A stretch of DNA of 64,000 nt from the NCBI GenBank assembly GCA_030041535.1, contig JASHNR010000001.1, positions 1 to 64,000 on the forward strand, read 5' to 3'. This DNA comes from Nitrosopumilaceae archaeon (GTDB lineage Archaea; Thermoproteota; Nitrososphaeria; Nitrososphaerales; Nitrosopumilaceae). Position numbers and translations under genes: made by a program. Under the pieces are notes generated by a model. It made no database searches. It saw only the letters and a list, made by a program, of their open reading frames with translations, and had not been told where the DNA came from. Below, one piece after another: positions 24,535 through 34,152 of the stretch (its first letter is position 1; every line of letters starts with the position of its first letter).

Positions 24535-25023
24535 ATGGAACTTATTCCTAAAGACCGACTTGACCTCTTATCTGAAATGGAAGAAAGATATGAGGAAAAG
24601 GACAAGGAATATTTTGTCAACCTATTGGATAATGAAGACTTTGTAATTAGGTGCAGAGCGGTTTGTATTCTGGTGGACATGGGTGGAGAAGATGTAGTTC
24701 CATACATTGCAAGTGTGTTAAAGGAAGATTCCAATGAACTGGTAAGACACGAGGCCGCATTTTCTCTAGGGCAGATGTGTTTGAGAAGTGGAATCTCTCC
24801 ACTAGAAAATGCAACTAGAAATGATCCTAGTTTGTTTGTTAGACATGAAGCAGCTGTTGCTCTTGGTGTGATTGGATCTCAAGATGCAAAAGAGACGCTA
24901 CAAAAAGCACTTGAAGACTCTAGCGAGCAGGTAAGAGACTCTGCAGTAGTTGCGCTGTCTAACTTGAAGTTTATGGAAAGTCTTTGCAAGAACGAGAGAT
25001 TTGCAAAGTTGACTGGCGGCTAA
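24535..25023 (+). CDS. HEAT-repeat protein (PBS lyase type)
   Basis: The 162-residue protein from ATG 24535 (a GTG two codons earlier is possible) has tandem HEAT-like repeats of about 31 residues: FVIRCRAVCILVDMGGEDVV, ELVRHEAAFSLGQMC, LFVRHEAAVALGVIGSQDA and EQVRDSAVVALSNL. The xVRHEAAxALG pattern is the bilin-lyase/HEAT type. The first 30 residues are a separate helix pair. The repeats form a scaffold for protein binding; the client is unknown. It converges with Rad50. Confidence 0.85.
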   Translation: MELIPKDRLDLLSEMEERYEEKDKEYFVNLLDNEDFVIRCRAVCILVDMGGEDVVPYIASVLKEDSNELVRHEAAFSLGQMCLRSGISPLENATRNDPSLFVRHEAAVALGVIGSQDAKETLQKALEDSSEQVRDSAVVALSNLKFMESLCKNERFAKLTGG

Positions 25024-27098
25024 ATTGGCGTAACCAGCGTTCCTTCTGGCATTGACTTGAAATCGTATATTGCGTCTATGTTAGAGTTTTCAAAGATCTC
25101 TGAATCGTGTGTAATTATAATGAACTGGGATATTGCGTCCACATTTGATTCAAAAGCCTGTGAGAGCACACTTACAAGAGATTTTCTCCTCTCTTGATCC
25201 AAGTGTGTAGTTGGCTCGTCAAGAATGATGAAATTCAGGCTCGATGATCCCATGAGATGTGCCATGCCAAGACGTAATGCCAGTGCAACACTTACCTTCT
25301 CTCCTCCACTCAATGATTCTAAATCCAATGTGGAATTACCAGAATAGCACGTAATTCCAATATCTCTTGCCTTGTCTTCAAGAATGATTCTTTGGATTTT
25401 TACGTTAAATGTAGCTAGGTATTCCGAGGCTTTTTGAGATATAGTTCCAAGCGCCCATGAGCGAAGGCTTGTTGCAACAGGACCGTCCCTGTTGTAAATC
25501 TGACTACGAATAGTTTCAAGACTTGAAACATATTGTCTTACATGATGTAACTCTTCTAGTATCTGTGACATTTTTTCGGCCTCTTCTTTGTGAAACTTTA
25601 GTCTAGTGGTTATCGCACCCAGTTCTTGATCTAGTATACTGAGAAGTTTTCGTTGCGGTTCAAGTTTTGATTTGATGTTTCTAAAGCTTACAACATCAAA
25701 GTCTTTTGTCTCTTCTATTAACGACAATATTGATCTTATTGCATCAGTTGAATACTCATCTATTGCAAACTGTGCCAGATTTCCGGTTGTACTGATTTCG
25801 AGAGGAACCTCTTTGATGTTTGTTTGTAAATTCAAAATTTCTTCTTTTAGTCTTGACAAATCCTCTTGGTCATTGACGTTATTTGAGGATAGTACACTTT
25901 CTGCCTTTATGATCTGCTGAATTTTCAAATCGGTCTCTTTTTTCTTGTTTTGATTAGCAATTTCTTCTTGAGCGAGAACCTCGCCTTTCTTTCTTAGAAT
26001 CTCAAGCTCTATGCGTAGATGTTTTTCTTCAAACAATGGATTAACGTGGTCCACTTTGGAATCGCACACGGGACATTTTCCATCTATCATCTGTAACTTG
26101 CCAGCAATCTCTTGCTGTCCTCTTATTTTGGCTATTTTTTCACCTGTTTCTTTTGATTCAGTTCGTATTCGTTCCATATCATGTTGTACTTGTCTTGCCT
26201 CGTAATCCACTTGTGGTTTGGCAGATAGAATTGGTAAACTACTCGCACATTCAGTAATCCTCTTCTCTTTTTCAGCGATTTCTCTTTTGATGGATGTTAT
26301 GGCATTTTTTAAGTATAACACAAGTTCGTCTTTTCTTTTTTCTATCTCTTTTGACTTGAGCTCTTTTGGTGCATCGTTCTCTATTTTGCTCTGTAATGTG
26401 AAAAATTCCTGTTCCTGTGTTACTTTTTCTTCTTCTAGTTTCTTTTTTTGAGGTTCTAAAGATGAAATCTCTTTTGATGATAAATCCATCTTGTTTTGAA
26501 GAAATTCTATACTGGTATCGTCATAATCCAGCCTAGTCTTCACAGATATCCTAAATGTGTCAATGGTTTTTTTCATAATTTCATATGCAGTATCAAGCTT
26601 GTCTATTCCAATTATTGCATTAACAAGTTCCTTGAATTTTTTTGGGTCTGCCTCAATGATTGATTGCAACTCACCTTGCTGTACAATAGATGCCACCTTG
26701 AGTTTCTCAAAATCAAGTCCTATTAGAGATTCTATTGTCTGTGTCATGGATTCTCCAAATTGTTTTCTTTCGCCTGCCGCAAGTGGGACTAGTTCTCCAT
26801 TGATCTTTTCATACAACTGGGCTGATACAGTTCCTTTTGGGTCTATCTTGCGGATTGCTTCAAATTGTCTATTTTCAACGGAGAATTCTACTTTGGCATA
26901 TGCCTGATTGCTTCCTCTCCGTAGCAATCCTTTTGTAGATTTTCTAATGTGTTCTCCAAACAGTGCAAATGTTATGGCATCTATTATGCTGGACTTTCCG
27001 GCCCCATTTGGTCCAACAAAGACTGTCACTCCGTTATCAAATTCTAGTCTAGTATTTGCATGAGAGAGAAAATTTACTAATTCAACTGATCGAAGCAT
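25020..27098 (-). CDS. rad50: DNA double-strand break repair ATPase Rad50
   Basis: The 692-residue SMC-like ATPase has Walker A GPNGAGKSS (about 30-38), two coiled-coil arms with zinc hook CPVC (about 342-345), the ABC signature LSGGEKVSVALALRLGMAH and Walker B NFIILDEPTTHLD. Typical archaeal Rad50 has about 850-900 residues, so the coiled arms are short. It forms the MR complex with the Mre11 encoded immediately upstream (17-base overlap), which tethers and processes DNA ends with HerA and NurA from the same operon. Confidence 0.95.
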   Translation of the reverse strand: MLRSVELVNFLSHANTRLEFDNGVTVFVGPNGAGKSSIIDAITFALFGEHIRKSTKGLLRRGSNQAYAKVEFSVENRQFEAIRKIDPKGTVSAQLYEKINGELVPLAAGERKQFGESMTQTIESLIGLDFEKLKVASIVQQGELQSIIEADPKKFKELVNAIIGIDKLDTAYEIMKKTIDTFRISVKTRLDYDDTSIEFLQNKMDLSSKEISSLEPQKKKLEEEKVTQEQEFFTLQSKIENDAPKELKSKEIEKRKDELVLYLKNAITSIKREIAEKEKRITECASSLPILSAKPQVDYEARQVQHDMERIRTESKETGEKIAKIRGQQEIAGKLQMIDGKCPVCDSKVDHVNPLFEEKHLRIELEILRKKGEVLAQEEIANQNKKKETDLKIQQIIKAESVLSSNNVNDQEDLSRLKEEILNLQTNIKEVPLEISTTGNLAQFAIDEYSTDAIRSILSLIEETKDFDVVSFRNIKSKLEPQRKLLSILDQELGAITTRLKFHKEEAEKMSQILEELHHVRQYVSSLETIRSQIYNRDGPVATSLRSWALGTISQKASEYLATFNVKIQRIILEDKARDIGITCYSGNSTLDLESLSGGEKVSVALALRLGMAHLMGSSSLNFIILDEPTTHLDQERRKSLVSVLSQAFESNVDAISQFIIITHDSEIFENSNIDAIYDFKSMPEGTLVTPI

Positions 27099-28236
27099 TT
27101 CTCAATCCCTTTTTGAATTGCATATAATTTTCATTGATTGCAACATTTGCCTCATTAATGCTTCCATTTGAGAGAAGTGGCAACAACTCATTTATGGCAA
27201 AATTTGCAAGCTCAGTGGAGCCGAGAATATCTTTTGCTATATTATACATCTCTTCTTCTATTTTTAATGGTCTTTCGATAAACACAGAACCGTCTTTTTG
27301 TTCCGATGACACATGTTTCCAAAAGCAACGTAAAGTCAGCTCAGATAATCGTGAGATCTGCGTTTGAATAAATCCAGAATCTAAAGCATCGCCCGTTATT
27401 CTTATCTCTACCACTGGTTTTCTGCTACATGACTTGATCTTCTCAGAGAGTGCGCCAATCTCGTCGGAAAGTCTGTCAATTGAGATTCTAGAAGATATCT
27501 GGGGTCTAGTGTCAAGTTTTATCCAATTTGGGGTGACTTCAGAACCTGATGTATCAACTTGATAAAAGCCCTTCTGAGCATCCTTTATGCTTTCACTTGA
27601 TGTCATTTCTATAGATCCTGGATATGTCAAGGGCCCTCCTAGGTGGGAGAATCTTTTTAGCTCTTGGTCATGCAAATGACCCATTGCATAATACGTAAAG
27701 TTCTTTGGCAGTTCTGTAGAATTTAACTCTCCGGCAAATTTGTTGATTTCAGAAATACCTTGATGTAAAACCAATATCTTGTGCCCTTGATGGTTTTTTG
27801 CTGCTAGATCAGCCGTGGCAAAAGCGTCTTCAAATGTGTGAATCTCGCTTTTTCGTCTCTTGTCGAAACCCATTATGAGTATATCGTTGTACACAAGGGG
27901 TCTACCATTTCCTATGTATCTTGAAAATTCTAAATTGTGGTATACAAAAGGAACAGGAGTAGACCTTATTCGACTAATGTCGTGCTCTCCCAAAATGAAG
28001 AATGAATCTATATTATTTTGTCTTAGTCGTTTCAGGGCATTTGCCAGTACAACAATTGCCTTACCGCTTGGATTTGGCACATGAAAAACATCTCCTGCAA
28101 ATATTACAAAATTAACGTGGTCTTTTATTGAAGTGTCTATGGCTTGGTTAAATGCAGAGTAAATATCTTCTTCACGTTCCTCTGAGTGATATTGCACAAA
28201 ACCAAGATGTGTATCAGAAATATGTGAGAAAATCAT
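27082..28236 (-). CDS. mre11: DNA double-strand break repair nuclease Mre11
   Basis: The 384-residue protein from ATG 28236 (a TTG three codons earlier also possible) is a calcineurin-like phosphoesterase with motifs DTHLG, GDVFH (metal ligands), GEHD, VLHQG and GHLHD. Motif III is normally GNHD/E, where Asn ligates the bridging metal and His acts as catalytic acid; here Glu replaces Asn. The capping region (about 220-300) and the C-terminal Rad50-binding segment follow. It overlaps HerA upstream by a few bases. Confidence 0.93.
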   Translation of the reverse strand: MIFSHISDTHLGFVQYHSEEREEDIYSAFNQAIDTSIKDHVNFVIFAGDVFHVPNPSGKAIVVLANALKRLRQNNIDSFFILGEHDISRIRSTPVPFVYHNLEFSRYIGNGRPLVYNDILIMGFDKRRKSEIHTFEDAFATADLAAKNHQGHKILVLHQGISEINKFAGELNSTELPKNFTYYAMGHLHDQELKRFSHLGGPLTYPGSIEMTSSESIKDAQKGFYQVDTSGSEVTPNWIKLDTRPQISSRISIDRLSDEIGALSEKIKSCSRKPVVEIRITGDALDSGFIQTQISRLSELTLRCFWKHVSSEQKDGSVFIERPLKIEEEMYNIAKDILGSTELANFAINELLPLLSNGSINEANVAINENYMQFKKGLRNASIS

Positions 28237-28237
28237 C

Positions 28238-29755
28238 TCAATCAAGCAACAGGTCTTTCTGGATTAGTCCTTGTGTTGTTTCTTTTGCAATGTCTTTGAA
28301 TTTATCTGTCTGATTCCATTCCGATACTGCATCCAAGTCAGAGCCAGATTTTTTACTTTTTACTTCATCTATGTGTACTATGGAAGGCAAGTTTACCCAC
28401 TGTCCAATCAGTACTGCGTCCCCAATATTCAAAGATGAGAGCTGAGAAAGAAGATCCTTGCTTAATGATTCTGCAGCAGACGCTATCTGTTGCTGATCAT
28501 CATCTTGTACGATCTTCATTATTGCAAGCGAGCCCATCTGACTGAGAACATTGGGGTCTATGTTTCTTGGTCTCTGTGATACGACGCATAGGCCAATTCC
28601 AAACTTGCGGCCTTCTCTTACCACCTTTGATGCCCAGTATTTAGTGTCGGTATGCTCTCCTTTTGGTATAAACACGTGAGCCTCTTCTATTATGACAAAT
28701 ATTGGTGCAAGAAACTTGTAATTTTTTCTGTGTGTAGACTTGCCTTTTCTTTCCCAAACTGATTCCTTTCTGTGCTGTAAAAGTTCCTGTAAATAATATG
28801 ACAGCCCGGCATTTGCCTGTCTCTCGCTTAGTTCTGCTATGTTCAATACATTTACCCTGCCTTCCTTTATCAAATCTACAGGATCTCCACAGTCTGGGTC
28901 TAGTATGTCTGAAAATCTATGCTTGGCATCATCTATTTTGTCCAAAACCCTGCTTGCACTGTCCGCATAGCCTTTTGTAGTGCGACCAAATGCTGAAACA
29001 TTCTCTTCTAAAGATGACCAAAAATCTTTTGCTTGCTTGACTGAATCAGTAAGTGATTCTCGCAAGACTCTTTGTTGCTTGTCTGCATTCTCGCGAAGTT
29101 CTATGACTTCGGCTAGTTTGTCTGCAGGCAAAAGCCTAGGATTTATTTTTGCCATCATGTAATTCATCTTGATAACATCTAGACTTTCATAGTCATTATG
29201 GTAATCAAAGATAATCAGTGTACCATTTAATGTTGCAACATGTTTTGCTATGAGTGAAACAAGATTGCTTTTTCCCATCCCAGTCATTGCAAGAATGGCC
29301 AAGTGCCTTGATACAATTTTGTTGATGTTTATTTTTGCTTCAATGTTTGAATTTCTTAAGAGTGAACCTATCCTAATCCGTTCATTTCCAACAGGTCCAA
29401 ATATCGTCCCCAAGTCATGTTGTGTTGCTTCCAGAATTGAAGTTCCTGGGAGTGGTGGAATTGCAGGAATTATCACATGCCCTTTTTGTAACTTGTTCAG
29501 AAATCCAAGTATTCCGATCTTTACCTTGTAATTTTTGTCCCTAGAATTAATCTCGGCAACTTCTTTGCTCTCAACTGCTTCATCAAAATTTCTGACATCT
29601 GTGAGGGCGTCACTTGATATTACAGACTTTTCAACTAGTCCAAGAATCTTGCCGTCCTGTGAATCAATTATGACATACTCTCCAACCGAAAGAGGTTTTG
29701 CCGATTGCGCGGTTACTTCAGTTGGCTTTGATTCGCCAATTACAACACCTATCAT
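28238..29755 (-). CDS. herA: HerA hexameric DNA translocase
   Basis: The 505-residue ATPase belongs to the FtsK/HerA superfamily. An N-terminal beta-barrel (HAS domain, VVIGESKPTEVTAQ...) is followed by Walker A GMGKSN (about 178-183), Walker B-like IFVIIEEAHVF and the arginine-finger/sensor region SQRPRNIDPNVLSQ. HerA with NurA resects DNA ends in archaea after Mre11-Rad50. The start ATG 29755 overlaps the stop of NurA (TGATG), so the two are translationally coupled. Confidence 0.95.
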   Translation of the reverse strand: MIGVVIGESKPTEVTAQSAKPLSVGEYVIIDSQDGKILGLVEKSVISSDALTDVRNFDEAVESKEVAEINSRDKNYKVKIGILGFLNKLQKGHVIIPAIPPLPGTSILEATQHDLGTIFGPVGNERIRIGSLLRNSNIEAKININKIVSRHLAILAMTGMGKSNLVSLIAKHVATLNGTLIIFDYHNDYESLDVIKMNYMMAKINPRLLPADKLAEVIELRENADKQQRVLRESLTDSVKQAKDFWSSLEENVSAFGRTTKGYADSASRVLDKIDDAKHRFSDILDPDCGDPVDLIKEGRVNVLNIAELSERQANAGLSYYLQELLQHRKESVWERKGKSTHRKNYKFLAPIFVIIEEAHVFIPKGEHTDTKYWASKVVREGRKFGIGLCVVSQRPRNIDPNVLSQMGSLAIMKIVQDDDQQQIASAAESLSKDLLSQLSSLNIGDAVLIGQWVNLPSIVHIDEVKSKKSGSDLDAVSEWNQTDKFKDIAKETTQGLIQKDLLLD

Positions 29756-30594
29756 CAACTCAGCACTTCCCTTGAGCCAATCTCGTTTGTTAGTCCATAT
29801 AGACTAACAAGTCTTGCCAATTCTGAATTAGTTATCTTACAATTCTCATGTGCTAACTTTAACGCATATGGATATCCGCCAACACTATTTTTTGTTAATC
29901 TATCCAAAAGGGATTTTATCTCATTTTCATTAATTCCTGATCCTAACAACTCTATCTTGATTAGTGGCGTAGAATCTCGCAGTCTCGCATAAACATACGA
30001 CACCACTTTGCCTGGTCCAAGCGAATTGTCAACAAATATCTTGCTAAAGCCAGGTCCTCTTACTGCATGATTGTAATAGAATATGTCTCCTGCAGCAGAA
30101 CCAAGTTTTTCAAATTGTTTTCTTGCCGATGATGTCTTTGATATGAAAACAACATTTCCTTTCTTTTTGATTGCCAAAGTGATAGAGTTGCCAAGTGAAG
30201 ATTGTCTTGTGAGAAACTGTGAATATAGTGAACCATCAAGTGCTACTAGGTCTGCCATGTCTACTGAAGCAACACATGCCTCAGCCTCCATCTTGCTTGC
30301 CTGCGTCTCAAGCTCCGGGGAAGGCTGGCCTAGTCCTTGATTGTGATTCTCAGTTATGATTTTGCCATCTGACTTTATTGATACCCCGGTAACCACCCAT
30401 AATTCAAGCCCTTGGAACTTTGTACTGTTATAACTACTGTCTATACCTGCTACGACTGCGTCCTTTTTCTGAGGCAAATAATCAATCCAGTTTTCTTTGG
30501 CCGCCTGGATGATGCGCTCAAATGTTTTCCCCTTGAAGATGGATTTTGCCTCCTCTCGTTTCTTTAGGGCATCACGATAAACGGTATTAAGCAT
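29755..30594 (-). CDS. nurA: NurA 5'-3' nuclease
   Basis: The 279-residue nuclease has the NurA-type RNase H-like fold: VVAGIDSSYNSTKFQG with the catalytic Asp on the first strand, then LVALDGSLYSQFL with a second acidic residue, and LKLAHENCKITNSELARLV near the C terminus. It is the first gene of the operon NurA, HerA, Mre11, Rad50, all overlapping. Its dimer sits inside the HerA ring. The length is smaller than the roughly 330 residues usual in Crenarchaeota. Confidence 0.92.
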   Translation of the reverse strand: MLNTVYRDALKKREEAKSIFKGKTFERIIQAAKENWIDYLPQKKDAVVAGIDSSYNSTKFQGLELWVVTGVSIKSDGKIITENHNQGLGQPSPELETQASKMEAEACVASVDMADLVALDGSLYSQFLTRQSSLGNSITLAIKKKGNVVFISKTSSARKQFEKLGSAAGDIFYYNHAVRGPGFSKIFVDNSLGPGKVVSYVYARLRDSTPLIKIELLGSGINENEIKSLLDRLTKNSVGGYPYALKLAHENCKITNSELARLVSLYGLTNEIGSREVLS

Positions 30595-30685
30595 AAAACA
30601 CCTTTACCTGTAAGGATAAAATGTTTCTCGTTTGAAATAGCTTCATTCCACAGTTAACATAAAATCAATATCCAGCTAACTAATT
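30595..30685. promoter_or_regulatory. Divergent promoter between repair operon and P5C dehydrogenase
   Basis: The 91 bases separate two divergent starts (minus 30594, plus 30686). AT-rich TATA-like elements (AACATAAAATCAATAT at about 30656-30671 for the plus gene) fit near-leaderless transcripts in at least one direction. No dyad of note was seen. Confidence 0.35.
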
Positions 30686-32272
30686 ATGGGTCGTTATTCT
30701 AGTACTATTATGTTTAAAAATGAAAATACTTGGCACACATATGCATCAAATAACTCTACAGATGAATTTCACCACAAATTTGATCAAGCAATAGAGGAAA
30801 TCAAGAAAGATTTTGGTAAGAATTACCCCATGATAATAGGCGGAAAAGAGGTATTTTCCAATAATCAGTTTCAAGTGCATTCTCCGGCTGATAAAAACCT
30901 CGTTTTAGCAAATTTTCCATTGGCATCAAAAGAAGATACATTACATGCAATTGAATCAGCCAAGGAGGCTTTTCACAAGTGGTCTCTTACACCGTACCAG
31001 ACAAGATCTCAAATATTTAGAGAAGTAGCAAATGTATTTGCAACGAACAAATTCCATCTTGCGGCAATACTGAGTTTTGAAAATGGCAAGAACAGGTTAG
31101 AGGCTATGGGAGACTTGGATGAATCCATAGATTTTATGAGATTCTACGCAGAACAACTTGATCTAAACCAAGGCTTTTCAAAGGAGACTCAAAGTGCAAA
31201 TCAGAATGAAAGAACTCGCAGTACATTGAAACCCTATGGTGTCTGGGGAATAATATCTCCGTTTAACTTTCCATCTGCAATATCAATAGGAATGACTTCG
31301 GGTGCATTAATTACTGGTAACACTGCAATATTGAAACCGTCTAGCGACTCTCCAATATCTGCCTACAAGTTTATTGAGGCTATATATCACAAACTTCCTC
31401 CTGCAGTTGTAAATTTTGTGCCAGGCTCTGGCGGCATAGTGGGTAAAACCATTTTAGAAAGTCCACTTGTTGATGGAATTGCATTTACTGGTTCAAAAGA
31501 GGTAGGAATGTCAGGCTTTAACGCATTTGAAACCACGCCACGGCCTTTCATCTCAGAGATGGGCGGGAAAAACCCTGCAATAATTACAAAAACAGCTGAC
31601 TTGGAAAAGGCGACAGATGGTGTCTTAAGAGCGGCTTTTGGTTATAGTGGTCAGAAATGCAGCGCATGCTCTAGGGTTTATGTCCAAAAAGATATTGCAA
31701 ATCAGTTTGTAGAGAAGCTGGTTGCAAAGACCCGGGTGCTAAAGATGGGAAAACCGTGGGAAAAAGATGTGTTCGTCAGTCCTGTAATAAATGAGGCGTC
31801 TTTGAAAAAATTCCAGAGAGCTGCGGAAATTGCAAAAAAAGACGGTAAGATAGTCTGTGGTGGCTCTATCTTATCTGATTCCAAATTCAAAGATGGAAAC
31901 TTTGTTGAGCCTACAATTGTTGTAGGTCTTCCAAAAGATCATGAGCTAGTGAAAGAAGAGTTGTTTGTCCCATTTCTCTGTGTGGAAGAGTTTGACAACT
32001 TTGATGATGCAATCTCTGAAGCCAACAAGAGTAACTATGGACTCACAGCAGGAATTTTCAGCCAAGACAAAAATGAGATTGAATCATTCTTCAATAAAAT
32101 AGAAGCGGGTGTTACGTATGCAAATAGGGCAGCTAGTGCGACAACAGGAGCAATGGTTGGAGCGCAGCCTTTTGTGGGATGGAAATATTCTGGAATCTCA
32201 GGTAAAGGCGCAGGCGGTGCTTACTATTTACTCCAATTTATGCGTGAGCAAACTCAAACACGATGCGAATGA
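30686..32272 (+). CDS. Delta-1-pyrroline-5-carboxylate dehydrogenase
   Basis: The 528-residue aldehyde dehydrogenase oxidises glutamate gamma-semialdehyde (P5C) to glutamate with NAD+. The catalytic Glu of EMGGKNPAI, the nucleophile in GQKCSACSRV and the NAD-binding FTGSKEVG are present. The neighbour on the other strand is proline dehydrogenase, which makes the P5C substrate, so assignment to P5CDH is strong. The two genes overlap by 19 bases. ATG 30710 is a possible alternative start. Confidence 0.92.
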   Translation: MGRYSSTIMFKNENTWHTYASNNSTDEFHHKFDQAIEEIKKDFGKNYPMIIGGKEVFSNNQFQVHSPADKNLVLANFPLASKEDTLHAIESAKEAFHKWSLTPYQTRSQIFREVANVFATNKFHLAAILSFENGKNRLEAMGDLDESIDFMRFYAEQLDLNQGFSKETQSANQNERTRSTLKPYGVWGIISPFNFPSAISIGMTSGALITGNTAILKPSSDSPISAYKFIEAIYHKLPPAVVNFVPGSGGIVGKTILESPLVDGIAFTGSKEVGMSGFNAFETTPRPFISEMGGKNPAIITKTADLEKATDGVLRAAFGYSGQKCSACSRVYVQKDIANQFVEKLVAKTRVLKMGKPWEKDVFVSPVINEASLKKFQRAAEIAKKDGKIVCGGSILSDSKFKDGNFVEPTIVVGLPKDHELVKEELFVPFLCVEEFDNFDDAISEANKSNYGLTAGIFSQDKNEIESFFNKIEAGVTYANRAASATTGAMVGAQPFVGWKYSGISGKGAGGAYYLLQFMREQTQTRCE

Positions 32273-33129
32273 AGAAAAGAACTTCCAAGAAGCAAGATAT
32301 TTCGTTTTCTTTCCTTTAGTCGTCTTATTGAATAAGGAAGCCAATTGGTTCCATACGGTATGTATTCTGATATGGAAAAACCGCTCTTGATCAAGACTGG
32401 CTTTAGTTCGTCTCGTATTCCCTTTAACATCTGAAACTCAAACTTTCTTTCATTTTTCTTTGATAGATTCATCGCAAGGTCAATCATCTTGGAATCATGA
32501 GTTGCTATTGCAAACTCATTACCATATGAAAAAAGAATCTTTGTAAGTCTCTTGTAGTTTTCATCTACTTCATGTCTTGTTTTGTAGGAGTTCTTCTTAC
32601 TTTCTCTATATGCTCCTTTCACCAATCGAATCTTTCCGCCATGCTCTAGCAACATCTTCAAATCCTGTTCTGTACGCTTGAGGTTTGCCTGTATTGCCAT
32701 GCCTAATCTCTCATATTTTTCAAATAGGTTCAGGTAGATCTTGATGGTGTTATCAGTATGTTCGGAAGACTCCATGTCTATCCAAACAAAGGACTGGGAG
32801 GACGCCGCTTTTTCTATTATTTTTTCAAGATTGGTCATGCAGTCTTCTACACTTTTAGACAGACCAACTTGGGTTGGCTTGACTGATATGCCTCCAGAAA
32901 CCTTGAATTTGCGCAAGTTCAAGACAAGTGCTAGATATTCTGATACGGTGTCACTGATCTGGTCCTTTGATACTATGTGCTCGCCAAGCTTGTTAATTAC
33001 CGCATTCATTCCGTTCTTGTTTGCAGTCTTGGCAGATTGAAGGGCTTCATCCATGGTATCGCCTGCAATCCATTGTTTTGCTATTCTGAAGAGAAATTTT
33101 TCTATAAGTGTAGATTCATGTTTTTCCAA
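32254..33129 (-). CDS. Proline dehydrogenase
   Basis: The 291-residue FAD enzyme has the ProDH TIM-barrel motifs: VSGGISVKPTQVGL, SFVWIDMESSE, IRLVKGAYRES, EFAIATHDSKM, FEFQMLKGIRDEL and EYIPYGTNWLPYSIRRLKE. It converts proline to P5C and passes electrons to a quinone or other carrier. It is short, like the stand-alone archaeal and bacterial type, rather than the PutA fusion. It runs tail to tail with the P5C dehydrogenase gene. Confidence 0.92.
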   Translation of the reverse strand: MEKHESTLIEKFLFRIAKQWIAGDTMDEALQSAKTANKNGMNAVINKLGEHIVSKDQISDTVSEYLALVLNLRKFKVSGGISVKPTQVGLSKSVEDCMTNLEKIIEKAASSQSFVWIDMESSEHTDNTIKIYLNLFEKYERLGMAIQANLKRTEQDLKMLLEHGGKIRLVKGAYRESKKNSYKTRHEVDENYKRLTKILFSYGNEFAIATHDSKMIDLAMNLSKKNERKFEFQMLKGIRDELKPVLIKSGFSISEYIPYGTNWLPYSIRRLKERKRNILLLGSSFLHSHRV

Positions 33130-33239
33130 TTCTAGAACTTACTCCACATTAGCTCAACAAATTGTATAATTCAATTTTGTGTTATGTACCTGTAAACCCG
33201 ATAACAGATTTAACAAGGTGGCTTGCCAAAAGTATTGGT

Positions 33240-34058
33240 TTGAAAAGGATAGGGCTTTTAGGCTGTGGCGCAATAGGGACCGAAATAGCTATTGCTATAG
33301 ATTCTGGCAAGATTCCTGCAAAACTTACACACGTATTTGATTTTTCCAAAGATTCATCACAACGGCTAGTCTCAAAACTAAAAAACAAACCTGTGATAAC
33401 CGAAAATGCTGGTCTGCTGGCAGCATCCCCTGTAGATCTGATAGTCGAGGCTGCTTCCCAGGACGCAGTTAGAGACAACGCATTATCTATCCTTCAAAAT
33501 AGGAAAGACTTGATGATAATGAGTGTAGGTGCACTATTGGATGAATCCATATTTGAGATAGTGTCCGAAGGATGCAAGGATTTTAACAAACGAGTCTTTC
33601 TTCCATCTGGGGCAATTGCCGGACTTGATAGTATCAAGGCAGTAAAAAATGAACTGGAATCAATAGTACTAGTTACAACCAAGAATCCAAAAGCACTGAA
33701 AGGGGCAAAGTTTTTCGAGACTTCAAAAATAAAACCCGATGAGATAAAAGGATCCACTGTAATATACGACGGAACGGCAGAAGAGGCAGTAAGACTGTTT
33801 CCTGCAAACATCAATGTTGCAGCACTTATCAGCTTGGCTGGAATTGGAAGCTCAAAAACCAAGGTAAGAATAGTTGCTGACCCAAAAACTAACAAAAACA
33901 CTCATGAGATACAAGCCAGTGGAAAGTTTGGAATGTTTTCAATCAAAATTGAAAACATTCCAAGTGAGAGCAATCCAAAAACAAGCAGACTTGCTATTCT
34001 TTCTGCAATTGAATGCCTAAGGAAGATTTGTGACGGAGAAATACAAATAGGAACATGA
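33240..34058 (+). CDS. nadX: L-aspartate dehydrogenase NadX
   Basis: The 272-residue protein from TTG 33240 makes iminoaspartate from aspartate with NAD(P)+, the first NAD step. It starts with the Rossmann strand RIGLLGCGAIGTEIA; LPSGAIAGLDSI and DGTAEEAVRLFPANINVAALISLAG are diagnostic. The open frame begins earlier at TTG 33162 but gives a 26-residue leader absent from the family. The start is weak, a TTG without a clear TATA box. The downstream NadA and NadC genes complete the pathway. Confidence 0.88.
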   Translation: MKRIGLLGCGAIGTEIAIAIDSGKIPAKLTHVFDFSKDSSQRLVSKLKNKPVITENAGLLAASPVDLIVEAASQDAVRDNALSILQNRKDLMIMSVGALLDESIFEIVSEGCKDFNKRVFLPSGAIAGLDSIKAVKNELESIVLVTTKNPKALKGAKFFETSKIKPDEIKGSTVIYDGTAEEAVRLFPANINVAALISLAGIGSSKTKVRIVADPKTNKNTHEIQASGKFGMFSIKIENIPSESNPKTSRLAILSAIECLRKICDGEIQIGT

Positions 34059-34152
34059 ATGGCAAATATTGCCACAATGTATTCTGCCTGACTACAAATT
34101 GTCACTATCATGACCCTTTAAATGGAAAGAAAGACCAGCTTTATTCTGAACA

